Positions 12,753 to 25,294 of a DNA stretch of 64,000 bases are shown here, in pieces. Every line of letters begins with the position of its first letter. Position 1 is the first letter of the stretch. The DNA lies in assembly GCA_002914845.1 (NCBI GenBank), contig JXTC01000301.1:238390-302389 (forward strand), written 5' to 3'. Position numbers and translations under genes: made by a program. Under the pieces are notes generated by a model that saw only the letters and a list, made by a program, of their open reading frames with translations, was not told where the DNA came from and searched no databases. Source of the DNA: Trema orientale (lineage: Eukaryota; Streptophyta; Magnoliopsida; Rosales; Cannabaceae).

Positions 12753-12769
12753 ACGATCATTTGTATTTT

Positions 12770-13990
12770 ATGTTGTCGATAAGCACAATCCAGATTAAAA
12801 GTACCTGCCGGGATGTTTCAATTTGGCTCACAATTATATAAGCACTACAATCATGGAATTACCAAGTGGGGAAGCTTCAATCTGTTTTTCCAATAACCAC
12901 AATGATATATATATATATTTAAGCTTGACCGGGGAAGGTTCAATCTGTGGCCTGCACACACACATGTACACTCTCTCTATACACACATAAAATAAAATAA
13001 ATTATGGGGACAAAAGCTTAAGGCTCAACCCGAACGAAGGATCCATGCACTCACTACTTTGGGTAATTAATGGTATATCTTGCACCATTATTTTTGATTA
13101 ATTGTACGTAACATTATCCGACAGAACCATTTTGCACAAACAAGTGCAATTAACCGAGTACCATCCTGCGAAAGAATTACAAAATAATATTGTAAGCTTG
13201 GAGGCTTACGTGGTAGTCTCGTAGAGAGAGAGATATATATTTTATATATAGTCTACATTTTTAAATGTGAAATCGTATTAATAAAATTATATCTGTGTCA
13301 AATAACATGTAAATAAAACGAAGCGTGATAAATAATCTGATTGTTCAGAGACAATATTATTATTATTATTATCTTTTGGTAATATATTTTGACGGGAGAG
13401 AAAAAGAGACCGAACTAAATCTGCAACCACATAGACACACAATACAATAATGTTTTCTTTACGTATGATAGAATCCCTATGTTAAAAATATAAAGCGTCA
13501 AATTTGAAATGGAACGCCAATATTGAAGAGTGAATACATCCCACATTTACTGAGTAAGTTTCTATCGACAATAAGAACAAGTACTTTCTTTCTAACAGAA
13601 ATATATATATTAAATTTTTTTTAAAAAAAACAGAAACTGGTTTACTCAACAACAACAAAATTAATACAATGCTTATTAAAAAAACAAAAAATAAAAAAAT
13701 AAAAACAAAACTTAATACTAGTGGTGGACATATATATTTATGTGGCTCTAGCCAACTGTTTGTATTGTCAAGCCGCATTGACCACATGGAGCCACGGCTC
13801 AGTCCCCTGCGCTGACACTCCAACCGAGCTTGGCTTCCTCAGTTTTCTCACTCTATTAGCTATTTAGCTTCATAAATTGTTGATGCGTGACTAATTTTTT
13901 CTTTTCCTTTAAATTTTTTTTTTAATTAAAAGACAAAAACAAAAGTAAAACATTATCACTAAATCAAATGGGTCCCACGGTCACCTCCTG
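12770..13990. other. Nitrate reductase 5' flank, no gene
   Basis: No coding frame with support. An ATT microsatellite lies near 13356-13372. The sequence just upstream of the nitrate reductase TATA box (13960-14000) becomes GC-richer and carries GGTCCCACGGTCACC. I cannot assign specific nitrate-response elements. Confidence 0.5.
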
Positions 13991-14000
13991 CTTGGGGGCC

Positions 14001-14008
14001 TATATAAG
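14001..14008 (+). promoter_or_regulatory. Probable TATA box of nitrate reductase
   Basis: TATATAAG in a GC-richer context, 160 bp upstream of the nitrate reductase ATG. This leaves a 5' UTR of roughly 125-135 nt, which contains an 18-nt A-run near 14078-14094 and a (CT) stretch. It is the only well-formed TATA box in the proximal flank. Confidence 0.7.
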
Positions 14009-14167
14009 GCCCATTTGAACCGTCTCCACTCCTCTCCACTGAAACCCAGAATTCCAAAAACATTTATATTACACCAGAAAAAAAAAAAAAAAAAGGTCAA
14101 TATTGGTCCTAAAATTTCTCTCTCTAAATTTTCATTTGAAATAATATTTTAGGAGTCATTTGCTACG

Positions 14168-17100
14168 ATGGCGGCCTCAGTGGAAAACCGCCAATTCCCT
14201 CACCTCGAACCCGCCCTAAACGGCGTCGTTCGGTCCTTTAAGCCCGGGCCCACCACCCACCGGTCCGACTCCCCGGTCCGCACCCGCAACTTCTCGGCCG
14301 CGTTCCCCAAGCGCCACCTGGCAATGGACGATTCGTCCAGCGACGAGGAGGAGGACGAGGGGTCGGATGGCGAGAAGAAGGAAGCCGAGTATCGGGTTAT
14401 GATCCGCAGGGGCAAGAGCGAACTGGAGCCGTCGATCTCCGACCCCAGAGATGACGGTACGGCCGACAGCTGGATTGAGCGGAACCCAAGCATGATCCGG
14501 CTCACGGGGAAGCACCCCTTCAACTCGGAGCCCCCCCTGAGCCGGCTCATGCACCACGGGTTCATCACCCCGGTCCCGCTCCACTACGTCCGGAACCACG
14601 GCCCCGTCCCCAGGGCCAGCTGGGCCGACTGGGCCGTGGAGGTCACCGGGCTGGTCAAGAGGCCGGCCCGCTTCACCATGGACCAGCTGGTCAACGAGTT
14701 CCCCAGCCGCGAGTTCGCGGCCACCCTGGTCTGCGCCGGGAACCGCCGCAAGGAGCAGAACCTGGTGAAGCAGACCATCGGGTTCAACTGGGGCGCGGCC
14801 GGGATCTCCACCTCGGTCTGGCGGGGCGTGCCCCTACGCGCCCTGCTCAAGCGGGTGGGCATCATGTCGCGCAGGAGCGGGGCCCTCAACGTGTGCTTCG
14901 AAGGGGCCGAGGACCTGCCCGGCGGGGGTGGGTCCAAGTACGGCACGAGCCTGAGGACGGAGTTGGCCATGGACCCTTCGAGGGATATCGTACTGGCGTA
15001 CATGCAGAACGGCGACGTTTTGGCGCCGGACCACGGCTTTCCAGTGAGGATGATCATACCGGGTTTCATTGGAGGTCGTATGGTGAAATGGCTCAAGAGG
15101 ATCATTGTTACTACTCAAGAATCTGATAGCTATTACCATTATAAGGATAATAGGGTTCTTCCTTCTCACGTTGATGCTGAGCTCGCTAACGCAGAATGTA
15201 AGCTATATCATCTTTATTTTACTTCATTTTCTTCTATTTATTTACGTATGATTATTACTCTATATATATATATATATGTACATAAGTACATAGCTTAATA
15301 AGCTTGTTACTTTGTACAGACGGTACATAAAAAATGTCAAATGGTTTTGTAACAGCATGAAACCCCACAAGATATATAGTTTACTTTTTTGGAAAATTGG
15401 TTTTTCTTTTTGGGGGTTAAATTTGACGCCTAATGTCGGCGGCTATGGAGAGTTATTGTTTGTAATTGGTTGTTTTCAGTTTAATTTGTTGATTTGAAAG
15501 ATCTAAAAAATGAATTATTTATTTGTGTTAATGATATATTTTTTTTCCTATTTTCAGCTTGGTGGTACAAGCCGGAGTATATAATAAACGAGTTGAACAT
15601 AAACTCGGTAATAACAACGCCGTGCCACGAGGAGATCTTGCCAATTAACTCGTGGACCACTCAGAGGCCTTACACGTTGAGGGGCTACGCATATTCGGGT
15701 AAGCCGCACAACTACTACTATTTAACTACTCAGATCTTCATACATAAATATTATTTTAACTTACTAATTATAGGGTTCCTTAAAATCAATTTTAATTTGT
15801 TGGATCCAGAGGAATCAAAAAAATTTAAAAAAAAAAAGAGAGAAAGAGATTAAAAAAAAAAAAAACAGTTTTGTTGGGTATATTTTGCTTAACAGAGAAA
15901 CAAAACACGTATAGTTAATATATAGTTATGAGTTTCGCATTTTTGACTTCTGACGAGCTGGTTAGATGCTCTTGTACGAAACTTAATTGGAGCCTTGTAT
16001 TGGAGGGCTTAATTAGTTTTGGGTTTGTCTCTTGCATTTCGACCTGAAATACTTCCTTTAACACTTTGTTAGTGTATGTATATAATTTTATTTTTTATTT
16101 TTACCATATATATATACTGCAATATAAATAATACAGGACAGAGACAAATAAGCAGCACTTTCAAGAAAAAAATTAAAAATAAAAATTGTTTTCTTCATGT
16201 TTGGGTTTGCTTTACGTAAACAGTCCTTTGGAAATTCTCACACCGATCTTTTTGTCATAATTGTAAACACGACCTTTCCTATTTTTTAAAGGTAAAAAAA
16301 TATTGAATAAGAAGTGAAAACTATTATTAAACTATACGGTACGGACTACGGAGGCGTCCATTCTTGCTTAGGGTTGGAATAAAGAATAAAGACACGCAGC
16401 AAGTTTAAAAAGAAAAAAGAAAAAAAAGCAAGCAAAGTTGATAATAAGTCTACTTATAGATGGAAAACTTGTATTTACATATCGGCAAATTATTGAGGGT
16501 GCAACTTGCGAAAAGTATTTAATGGAAAGTCTTCTCGAATATTAGTGACATATTTTTTTGGGTACTTAATTAACGCGGTTCGTCGAAAATTATTGACAGG
16601 AGGGGGGAAGAAAGTGACACGTGTGGAGGTCACAATGGACGGTGGAGAGACTTGGCACGTGTGCACGTTGGACCACCCTGAGAAGCCCAACAAGTACGGC
16701 AAATACTGGTGTTGGTGTTTCTGGTCCTTAGAAGTGGAAGTTCTCAACCTTCTGGTGGCCAAGGAGATCGCCGTCCGAGCCTGGGACGAGACCCTCAATA
16801 CCCAGCCCGAGAAGCTTATTTGGAATGTCATGGTACGTCGTCGTTTTCGATTTTATTTATTTTTTTCTCTCCAATAAACGACAACAATTCTAATCATAAA
16901 TATTATACTCGATATTTTTCATTTTTCAACACTTACGATTCTAACAGATATCTATACTTGTTTTTTATTATAAAAATTTGTGTCACTGCCCCTTGTGTCG
17001 TAAAGTAACTTGGTCTTTTCTGTTTTTTTTTTTTTTTTTGGCTGAGAAGTAACTTGTAGTCTAAGTAATATTTATATAATCTACAAAGTAAAAGGTGGTG

Positions 17101-18992
17101 AATTTCAATTTTAGGAACTTATTAAAAAAAAAATGTGGTCACCAAGTATACGAAACCAAGTCTTAATTTGTACCATTCAACTTATATTAGGGGTGATATC
17201 TTGTCAAGCGGGATCACTAGCTATGCCAAATACTAGGGCCAATTATCTAGCTGTTAGATCAGTAAAAGACCAATAGCACATAGGTTTGATAAAAAGTACC
17301 TTTCGTACGATCAACATTGGATGCCAGCCTCATAGCCAGGTCCCATGTTCTGATATTTTTGTGGCTAATGAAACCAACCACATACCATAATTTGTCATTA
17401 CCCTCTTATTGACTTTATATAGGCATAGCATTATTCATCCCAAATTGTTCCACCTACTTGTAAATGAATTAATAGGCTCTTATAATGTAACACATTTCCC
17501 TTAGGCATGTGCCCAACTCCACTACGAGAGGATACTAATTAAACCCTTAATTTAAAAAAAAATAAAATAAAAGAAAAACGCATAAACATAATCTAAAAGT
17601 AACTAAATTAATTAGCTAATCGTGATTAGTTTGTGCTAATTAATTATGGGGCAACTCCAGGGCATGATGAACAACTGCTGGTTCCGGGTAAAGACAAGCG
17701 TGTGCAAGCCCCACAAGGGCGAAATCGGGATCGTGTTCGAGCACCCGACCCGACCCGGGAACCAGTCGGGCGGGTGGATGGCGAAAGAGCGCCACCTCGA
17801 GTCCACCGAAGCCAACCCGAGTCTCAAGAAGAGCGTGTCATCACCATTCATGAACACCGCCTCCAAGACCTACTCAATGTCCGAGGTGAAAAGGCACGAC
17901 TCGCCCCAGTCGTGCTGGATCATCGTCCACGGGCACATCTACGACTGCACGCGCTTCCTCAAGGACCACCCCGGCGGCTCCGACAGCATCCTGATCAACG
18001 CCGGCACCGACTGCACCGAAGAATTCGAGGCCATCCACTCCGACAAGGCCAAGAAAATGCTCGAGGAATACCGCATTGGGGAGCTCCTCACCTCCGGCTA
18101 CGCCTCCGACGGCTCCTCGCCGAACAGCTCGGTCCACGGCGCGTCGGCTTCACTCTCTCACTTGGCGCCAATCAAAGAGGCGGCGCCAATGATCACCCGA
18201 CAGGTGGCACTAGTCCCTAGGGAGAAAATCCCATGCAAACTCGTCGGCAAAAAGTCAATCTCCCATGACGTGAGAGTCTTCAAGTTCGCTCTTCCTTCTG
18301 AGGACCAGGTTTTGGGCCTCCCGGTTGGTAAACACATATTTCTATGTGCCACCATTGATGAGAAGCTCTGCATGAGAGCCTACACGCCCACGAGCTCCGT
18401 TGACGAAGTAGGGTTTTTCGAGCTCGTGGTCAAAGTCTACTTCAAGAATGTTCACCCTAAATTCCCCAATGGTGGGATGATGTCACAGTACTTGGATTCG
18501 TTGACTTTGGGCTCCGTTTTGGACGTGAAAGGCCCATTGGGCCACATTGAGTACTTGGGCCGAGGCCAGTTTTCGGTCCATGGTAAACCCAAGTTTGCTA
18601 GGAGGCTTGCCATGCTGGCTGGTGGGACCGGGATCACGCCCATTTATCAGGTGGTCCAGGCCATCCTTAAGGACCCGGAAGACGACACTGAAATGTTTGT
18701 CGTTTATGCGAACCGAACGGAGGACGACATACTGCTGAGGGAGGAACTGGACGGTTGGGCCCGCAAGTGTGACAGGTTAAAGGTGTGGTACGTGGTCCAG
18801 GAGAGTGTTAGGGAGGGGTGGGAATACAGTACGGGCTTCGTCACGGAGGATATCCTGAGGGAGCATATTCCTGAAGGCTCGGATGACACGCTGGCATTGG
18901 CTTGTGGGCCTCCTCCAATGATCCAGTTTGCTGTGCAGCCCAATTTGGAGAAGATGAAATATGATATTAAGGATTCGTTGTTGGTATTTTAG
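14168..18992 (+). CDS. NIA: Assimilatory nitrate reductase [NAD(P)H], four exons
   Basis: Reduces nitrate to nitrite in the cytosol, first step of nitrate assimilation. Exons 14168-15197, 15558-15698, 16600-16832 and 17661-18992, all introns GT-AG (360, 901 and 828 bp), joined in frame to 911 aa, usual for plants. Domains in order: acidic N-terminus (about 54-70), molybdopterin domain with the Mo-ligand Cys189 (VCAGNRR), dimerisation domain across exons 2-4, hinge 1 with KSVSSP whose Ser528 fits the 14-3-3 inhibitory phosphosite, cytochrome b5 domain (heme ligands His571 in HPGG and His594), then FAD domain (RAYTPTSS) and NADH domain (GGTGITP, CGPPPM with Cys883). It ends in the family's ...DSLLVF. 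The start has context ACGATGG. Residue 344 at the exon 1/2 junction is Ser, where I recall Ala as usual. GC3 is very high in most of exon 1 and early exon 4, then falls sharply. No break seen: likely functional. Confidence 0.97.
15198..17660 (+). other. Nitrate reductase intron region
   Basis: Introns 15198-15557, 15699-16599 and 16833-17660, separated by exons 2 and 3. They are AT-rich, with poly-A near 15825-15866 and poly-T near 17022-17039. No nested gene or recognisable transposon is seen in them. Their number agrees with the usual three introns of plant nitrate reductase genes. Confidence 0.85.
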
Positions 18993-19085
18993 AGAGAGAG
19001 AGAGAGAGGAAAAAGAAAAAGCATTGATTTTGTATATATCTATATGTGTAACAAGTGTTTCTAGATCTGTTGTNTACAGAAATGT

Positions 19086-19091
19086 AATAAA
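19086..19091 (+). terminator. Candidate polyadenylation signal of nitrate reductase
   Basis: AATAAA 94 bases after the stop codon, preceded by a (AG)n run (18993-19008) and T/G-rich sequence. One ambiguous base (N) lies at 19074. Confidence 0.55.
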
Positions 19092-19099
19092 ACTAATTA

Positions 19100-20479
19100 A
19101 ATTTTAATTCTAAAAAGTTCAAAGTGATGTTGAGCATGGGCATCGGTGTTAGTTTCTTTATTAAATTTGGAGTCCAAAATATAGATTTATATAATAGCCA
19201 GCTAGCTTCTTTATTAAATTTCAATAATTTTATTTAATTTTCTTGTATATGTCTATTTTTAGGCCCCAAAATTAATAAATCTCTTCCACTCAAAAGTTAT
19301 AGCCAAAGAACTGAATTAGATATACCAAATTTGCTATCAGCAAAACCCACATTTTTTAATAAAGTAATATTTATTTGTTAGTTAAGAGGTTTCTAAACTT
19401 TTTTTAATATTTATGAAAATATTTATGAGTTTATGGAAATATAAAAAATGAACTTTACTGTCAATAAATCAACTTAAAAAAATAGAGTCATTTACTAATA
19501 TCGTATTTTATTTATAAAAATATCATTAAGCTATAAATTAGTAAATAGAATCATTTACTAATACAAATTTTTAGCAAAGTCCATGCACCCTAAATTCTCT
19601 ATATAAAAAAATGTTCATAAGAGCAAGTTTTTGCATGTTGTATTCTTTTTTTTCCCCCCTTAATCAAGATGGATATATATCAAAATCATTCTGATGATCT
19701 AGTAGCTAAATCCAAAGAGCAAGTTCAATACTTCTTCTTCCCTCTTTTTTTTTTTTCCATATATTATTTTAGGCGTAATAATTATTTAAAAAGGAAATTA
19801 ACATAATAGAATTCGTTGAAGGTTTTCTGGATTGAAATTAGTAAACTTTCCTTTATTTATTTTTAATTGGTTAGTACAGTGAGCGTTCTTTGTGGCTAGC
19901 TAGCAGCCCAAAGCTCTATCAAGTAAAAATTTAATTGTTGATTATTATGCTTTTATATCATTGCCGAAGAAGGCTATTTGGTAAATTGCTAGTTTGGTAT
20001 CATTCCTTATTTTTGTTTTATTTTACTTGAACAAAAATGGTGGATATCCAGATAAAAATTAGTTTGAGAAGTACTCCACCTTTTATTATCAATTATTTAA
20101 AAAAAGAAAATGTTAAAAGCCCTAAACTATAAAAAATTTCGGCCAAAATCCTATTATTAGTTTGTAATAAAAACAAATCAGGTACTTAATGTAATAAAGC
20201 AAGTCAGCTTCCATAGATATGTACTATGACATCTTTAATTAGCAATTTTGCAGTATGTGCTAATAATCCTTTTTTTTTCGTTTTTGATTGGAATTTAATT
20301 TATGCGTGTATATAAATACTACTGAATATCTCTCTTCCTAGTACAGTACGAATGGTGCCGCTAACTTTGGAGTTGAAAAGATATATCATGATTGATCAAG
20401 ATGGTTATTATTTTGGCCCCTTAACCTTTCATGAACTTAACCCTTCAGTTTATGAAGGGTTAGAATTCGGACATGCGCC

Positions 20480-20511
<32 letters not shown>

Positions 20512-20741
20512 GAACGCCGCCACGTTGTAGTACATACCAACTAAAGAAAAAAAAAACATTTCATGTCTTTGAGAGGAACAACTCTTCTAGCAAAACTATG
20601 GGAAAATTCACATACTCAAATCGATTTATCTCGAGCGAATTCCGAACGATAACGTACTGATCATCTAACTATGAATGAGGTGATGGCTTAATTTAGATTT
20701 CGGAAATTGAAGTTTGCCAGTTTTGTTTTTGTTTTTATTCC

Positions 20742-20778
<37 letters not shown>

Positions 20779-21242
20779 TATATATAAATCCTCTAGGGTA
20801 AATGTTGCAGGACATTATTATTAATAAGGGAACATGAGCTTTTAACTTGGGGAAATAATGGCACTTGGGCCATCCATGCTGACAGTTGATATTTATAGCA
20901 TAATGCATGCAGGGAGATGCCTACGTGTGGGGTATGCATAGAGTGGCACTATTAATCGCAAACATAATATATTTCTCGTGACATATTATCACTGTTAGAT
21001 TATATTTAGGTTTTTATTATTTATCTTCAGTGAGAGTATTTTAGTCTTTTTATTATCTGTTTGTTAGTTTATATAAATTCTTTTTTTCAGATGTATTTTT
21101 AGAGTGCTATGCAATAAGAAACTCTAATTGTTTGTTCTTTTCTAATTCAATTCTTAAAGTTATCATGATCTCAAGAGCTAGGTCTTCATAGAATTTGTAG
21201 AGAGTTCAATCTCATTCACAGCTTTTGCGGATCAATCCAGTA
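19100..21242. other. Intergenic, microsatellites only
   Basis: No gene. Two long (TA)n tracts lie at about 20481-20509 and 20744-20772. Weakly paired sequence around 19135-19165 and 19585-19625 could be an old MITE, but the ends are not convincing. Confidence 0.55.
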
Positions 21243-21470
21243 AGTTTTTTTTTTTTTTTTTACCTATGTGTAGGTATTTTTTTTTAACCATTGGATCATC
21301 ATCTAATAGTGATTTAACGATTATAATGAGGTGCATGAAAAGATGTGCATCATTAATGCTATTTCTCTCTCTTACTTTTTACAATAAAAAAATGTGCATA
21401 ATAAATTTCTATTGGTCAAAATGATACCTATGTGTAGATAAAAAAAAAATACCTACTAGATTGGTGCCCG
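21243..21470. mobile_element. MITE family A, fuller copy
   Basis: Ends are inverted versions of TACCTATGTGTAGGTATT (left) and AAAATACCTACTAGATTGG (right), closing with TTGGTGCCC. The interior has CATCATCTAATAGTGATT and TTTCTCTCTCTTACTTTTTA, shared with 8970-9124 and 24088-24321. There is a T-run at the left edge. No coding capacity. Confidence 0.6.
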
Positions 21471-21765
21471 TATGTGTATATATATATATGTCGACCAATG
21501 AGTTTGTGAGAAACTAATTCGAACTTTGATAGTTTTTCTTCAAGCAAATATTCATCTGCAATATCATTTGATAGGAAAACTAGTTTTTTCGTTCGAACAA
21601 ATAATTTCCAGTTTGTAATAAATCGAAAGCTGAAATATTGGCTGGTAACTAATCGCATTTTCTGAACAGAATAAACGTAGTTTTAATCTTTGGACACTGG
21701 ATATACTTCTCTTTACACAAAATTAGAGACAGCTCCATTTTATGTAAAATATTCACATGAAATTT

Positions 21766-21925
21766 GTAACACCCAACAAGCGTTTGTAATTTTAGAGACA
21801 TATAATTGCACACGAATTGGCTAGTGTCATATTATTATGTAAAATAATAAGTAACACCCAACAAGCGTTTGTAATTTTAGAGACATAATTGCACACGAAT
21901 TGGCTAGTGTTATATTATTATGTTA
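21766..21925. repeat. Two-copy 85-bp tandem duplication
   Basis: The unit beginning GTAACACCCAACAAGCGTTT at 21766 is repeated at 21851, an 85-bp period. The copies differ at only a few positions (a 2-base indel and a C/T change near the end), which implies a recent event. Confidence 0.9.
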
Positions 21926-21929
21926 CACA

Positions 21930-24087
21930 ATTATATAAATTATGTATGAGCTTGATTACATGTGTGATGTTTTTTCCATCTAACATACCCAGTTAAACTG
22001 GTTATGCCTGTACAAAATTACATCTATGTTGTTATATATTACTATTTTCTATTGAAAATGATCGATCCCAAGCGAAATTACGTCCTAATTAATCCCACAT
22101 GATTCCTTATGTCCTTAAGTTCAGAGAGAGATTTACAGCCAATAGGTCAACTAACATAGATATGGTAACTTGTTTATTCAATCTATATTGATACTAGTAG
22201 TAATTTTATGAACACTAGTATTTCCACGTGTATATATAGGAAAACTAGTAATAGCAAGACCGCACACATAAAAATAAAATTAAATAAAATCTAAAACAAA
22301 AGACAACAAAAACCATGTGCGGTGACACTAATTTTAGACTGAATGGTAACCAAAATTTCTAGAGTCATGAGTCAAAAGAGGAGCCCAATTAGTAGAGTCA
22401 CGAAAGGTTGTAACCGCCGCGTCCTGGTTTTGGCCGCGTTTGCCCCTGACCTTTTCCGTTGAGCCAAAACCTTGTTGTTTGGTGTATTGAAAGGTCAAAC
22501 TCATTAAATTATTGATTTACTTTCCCAACAGCTTAGGAAACCCAAGCCCCCACTAGCTCTGTCTACTTGAACACACAATTGCATGTCTTTCGTAAAAATA
22601 AAAAATAGATTATTTGTTAAAAAAAAGGAAAAATTAGTAATAAATGGAATCCAGGAAAAGAATCCAGCCCCCTTGTTCCCCACCTGAGGTTTGAATTTGG
22701 GATCTTTGGCTTTTTACATTATTAAACAATTACAAGTTCCATGAACTCCCACTAGATATACTTTTATTTATGGCAAGTTTAATTGTTAATTATTACATGT
22801 ACAGTTCATGGTTCATGAACAAACAAGAAGATTAGCTACTTCTTGTGCAATAAGTTTGAAGTCTTTTAGTATTACCTACTATAATATTATTATATTTTGG
22901 GTTCGGCTGCGCCTGCGGGCTAGCTTATAATTTTTAGCCGATTTTGACTAGAGCTAGTCGAAGCCGTAAGTTAATTCTTAAATATATACACTAAAATAAT
23001 CAATGATCAATTTGCTTTTGATGATAGTCAACTTTATGTACATGTATATATAATGTAAAAGTAATGAAGAATTTTTTCTTTTTCTTTTTCTTTTATATAT
23101 ATATATATATACGTATAAATAATATGCAAATTAAGCAAGTGGGTTAGTGTGTTGGTGGGGATTCTCCGTTTGCTAGCTAGGTGTCGTATTAATTTGAATC
23201 CACACAACTTGGAGACGGCTCCAAGGATATTGGGTTCCGAAGGGTCAAATATTAATAGTGCATTTCATAGCTGTCCTGTAGTTAGTCAAATATGAGATAT
23301 GACTATAATCAGCGATGGAATTAAGTTATTAATTCTTGTCTCTTTCTGTACGCTCCCACCTGATCCTCCTTTTTCTTTTTTTTTAATAATTATTTTGCCA
23401 TATAATTATATTTAGTTATATGGTCTAACTAGATTATTCTTCTTTACTAATTAACTATAAACTTATGCCAACCAAAACAAAAAGAATAGAATGTAATATA
23501 TGTATGAATATTTCTTATACATGTGGTATATGTCATTGTCGTAACTTTTTATGTTTTGTTCCATATTATTTATTTTTTTTATAAAAAATTATCATTTGTG
23601 CAGTTTTAACTTCGGTGCATGAATCTAACGCACTATTACCTATTTATAGTCTGTTCATTCACTTGTAAATTTACAAGCGAAAAATTTTGCACTATCTTTT
23701 TTACTTTTACACTCGATTGTTTCAGTTTATAACATGTGAATTTAACTATACATTTTAATATTATTAAAATATAAATATTTGAGTAAAGTCTACGTGTTAA
23801 GCAGTAATAAAAAAATAAAGTGCAACTGGTACTCCTCAACCACTAAATATGCCGAGTCTACAAAACTGTAAATATTTTGGCTGCCCGTCTAATTAAATTA
23901 GGTCATGCTCAAGCAATTCCCGGAAATTGATCATTTTCTTTCTTCTTGTTGTTGAGGAAAATGATCATCAACCTGTTACTAATTTGTTCCAAAATATATT
24001 TCACATTAATGGTAATTTCAATCGTGGATGTTGAACAGATAAAATTATAAATATTCTACAGAAAAACCCGTACGCATGCATATATAT
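21930..24087. other. Gene desert with one GC-rich patch
   Basis: No gene. A patch at about 22395-22560 (starting with AACCGCCGCGTCCTGG) is unusually GC-rich and non-repetitive for this desert. Another moderately complex stretch lies at 23145-23270. Either could be a conserved non-coding or promoter-like sequence, but nothing shows it directly. Confidence 0.4.
23688..23826. repeat. Foldback element, family B
   Basis: TGCACTATCTTTTTTACTTT near the left edge is inverted against AATAAAAAAATAAAGTGCA at the right edge. The centre is AT-rich (TTAATATTATTAAAATATAA). The internal TCTACGTGTTAAGCAGTAA also occurs, diverged, in the copy at 40035-40165. Confidence 0.55.
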
Positions 24088-24321
24088 AGGACCATGGTCT
24101 AGTAGGTATTTTTTTTCACCTATCTATAAGTATTTTTTTTTTTTTTTATACGTTAGATAATGATCTAACGACTATCATAATTTGAGTAATTATAAAAAAT
24201 AAATACATATTATTTAATATTTTCCTCTCTTTACTTTTTATCATGAAAAGACGTGTGTTTGATGAATTTTAATTGGGCAAAATAATACCTAAATAAAAAA
24301 AATACACATTGGATTGTGCCC
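24088..24321. mobile_element. MITE family A, fuller copy
   Basis: The left end, GGTCTAGTAGGTATT, is inverted to the right end, AATACACATTGGATTGTGCC. The middle contains ATACGTTAGATAATGATCTA and the CTCTCTTTACTTTTTATCAT block shared with 8970 and 21243. A (TA)n run follows the right end. Confidence 0.6.
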
Positions 24322-24367
24322 ATATATATATATATATATTTGGCATGATGTTAACATAATTAAAAGA

Positions 24368-24780
24368 GGAAATTTGATTTTTCATGGTAATTTTCCAAAA
24401 AAATGAAAAATCCCGGATTTTGAAATTGTTTTAAAAATCAAGAATTTTAATTAGAACAATACCACTTTAAAAGTATTTAGGAAAAAAAAAATTTAATTAA
24501 TTGATGAAATACTTTAAGTAACCAATCAAGTTTAACTTAACTAGTTACCTCAAGGAACTAGATTGGTTATCCTAAATAACCCAACCAGTTATCTCGAGTG
24601 TCATTGAAAAATACCAATTTTGAAGCCAAAGTGTTATTTTTCTAAATAGTTATTGAAAGTGATATTTTTCTAAAAAAGTGATTTTTTTCTAAATTAATAT
24701 GGGATTTTTCAAAAAATTTGACCCATCTGGGGATTTTCAATTTTTGGTACTTTGGGTTTGTAATTTTGTAAGAAGCCCTA
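24368..24780. repeat. Dispersed repeat C, copy 1
   Basis: Begins GAGGAAATTTGATTTTTCAT and ends near TTTTTGGTACTTTGGGTTTG. It is homologous along its length, in the same orientation, to 52916-53290. Both ends carry GGATTTTTCAAAAAATTT-type inverted sequence, so it is probably a non-autonomous DNA element. It has no coding capacity. It lies 10 bp from a family-D MITE, as the second copy also lies near one. Confidence 0.6.
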
Positions 24781-24790
24781 ACTAATAAAC

Positions 24791-25286
24791 GAGAAAGCTT
24801 ATAAATACTCTTTTTCAAAATCATATTTCCATAAATATACGTTTTTATTTTTATTTCAAAAATATCCGTTTTAATATCCGTTTTTATATCGATTTTTGGA
24901 GAAATATAGACCACCTCTGTTTTACACGTAAAATATATACCGTTATATACCACGGTATATATTTCATGTATTAAATGTATACCGTAGTTTACATTTCATG
25001 AATAAAAATTACACTAAAAATTGGCATACATTTTAAAATGTATATCATAATTCAAATTTATAATGAAAAATGTAAACCATGGTAAACATTTATATTTTAA
25101 ATGTATACCATTCATATTTTATACATGAAATGTGTACCTCATAGATAAAATTTATATTATAAACGTGGATCACTCATATTTTGCATATGAAATGTAGCTC
25201 ATAAAAAGGGTATTTTTGAAAGAAAAATTAAAATGGGTATTTATGAAAATAAGTTTTAAAAACGGGTATTAGGCATCAATTTCTCT
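24791..25286 (-). mobile_element. hAT-like MITE family D, copy 1
   Basis: A 496-bp element flanked by a perfect 8-bp duplication TAATAAAC (24783-24790 and 25287-25294). Ends are GAGAAAGCTTATAAATA on the left and the reverse complement of AGAGAAATTGATGCCTAAT on the right, with subterminal AATACCCGTTTTTAAAA. It lies inverted relative to the copies at 52101 and 55511. An 8-bp target duplication points to hAT; the terminal motif is not a classic hAT terminus, so the superfamily rests on duplication length. Confidence 0.75.
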
Positions 25287-25294
25287 TAATAAAC

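Noticed and set aside
14200-15169. Several long open frames antisense to nitrate reductase exon 1
   Set aside because: They arise from the high GC3 of the sense strand; no domains and no independent start or splice signals.
17633-18220. 195-codon frame overlapping nitrate reductase exon 4 in another phase
   Set aside because: Arg/Pro-rich translation typical of a GC-rich shadow frame.
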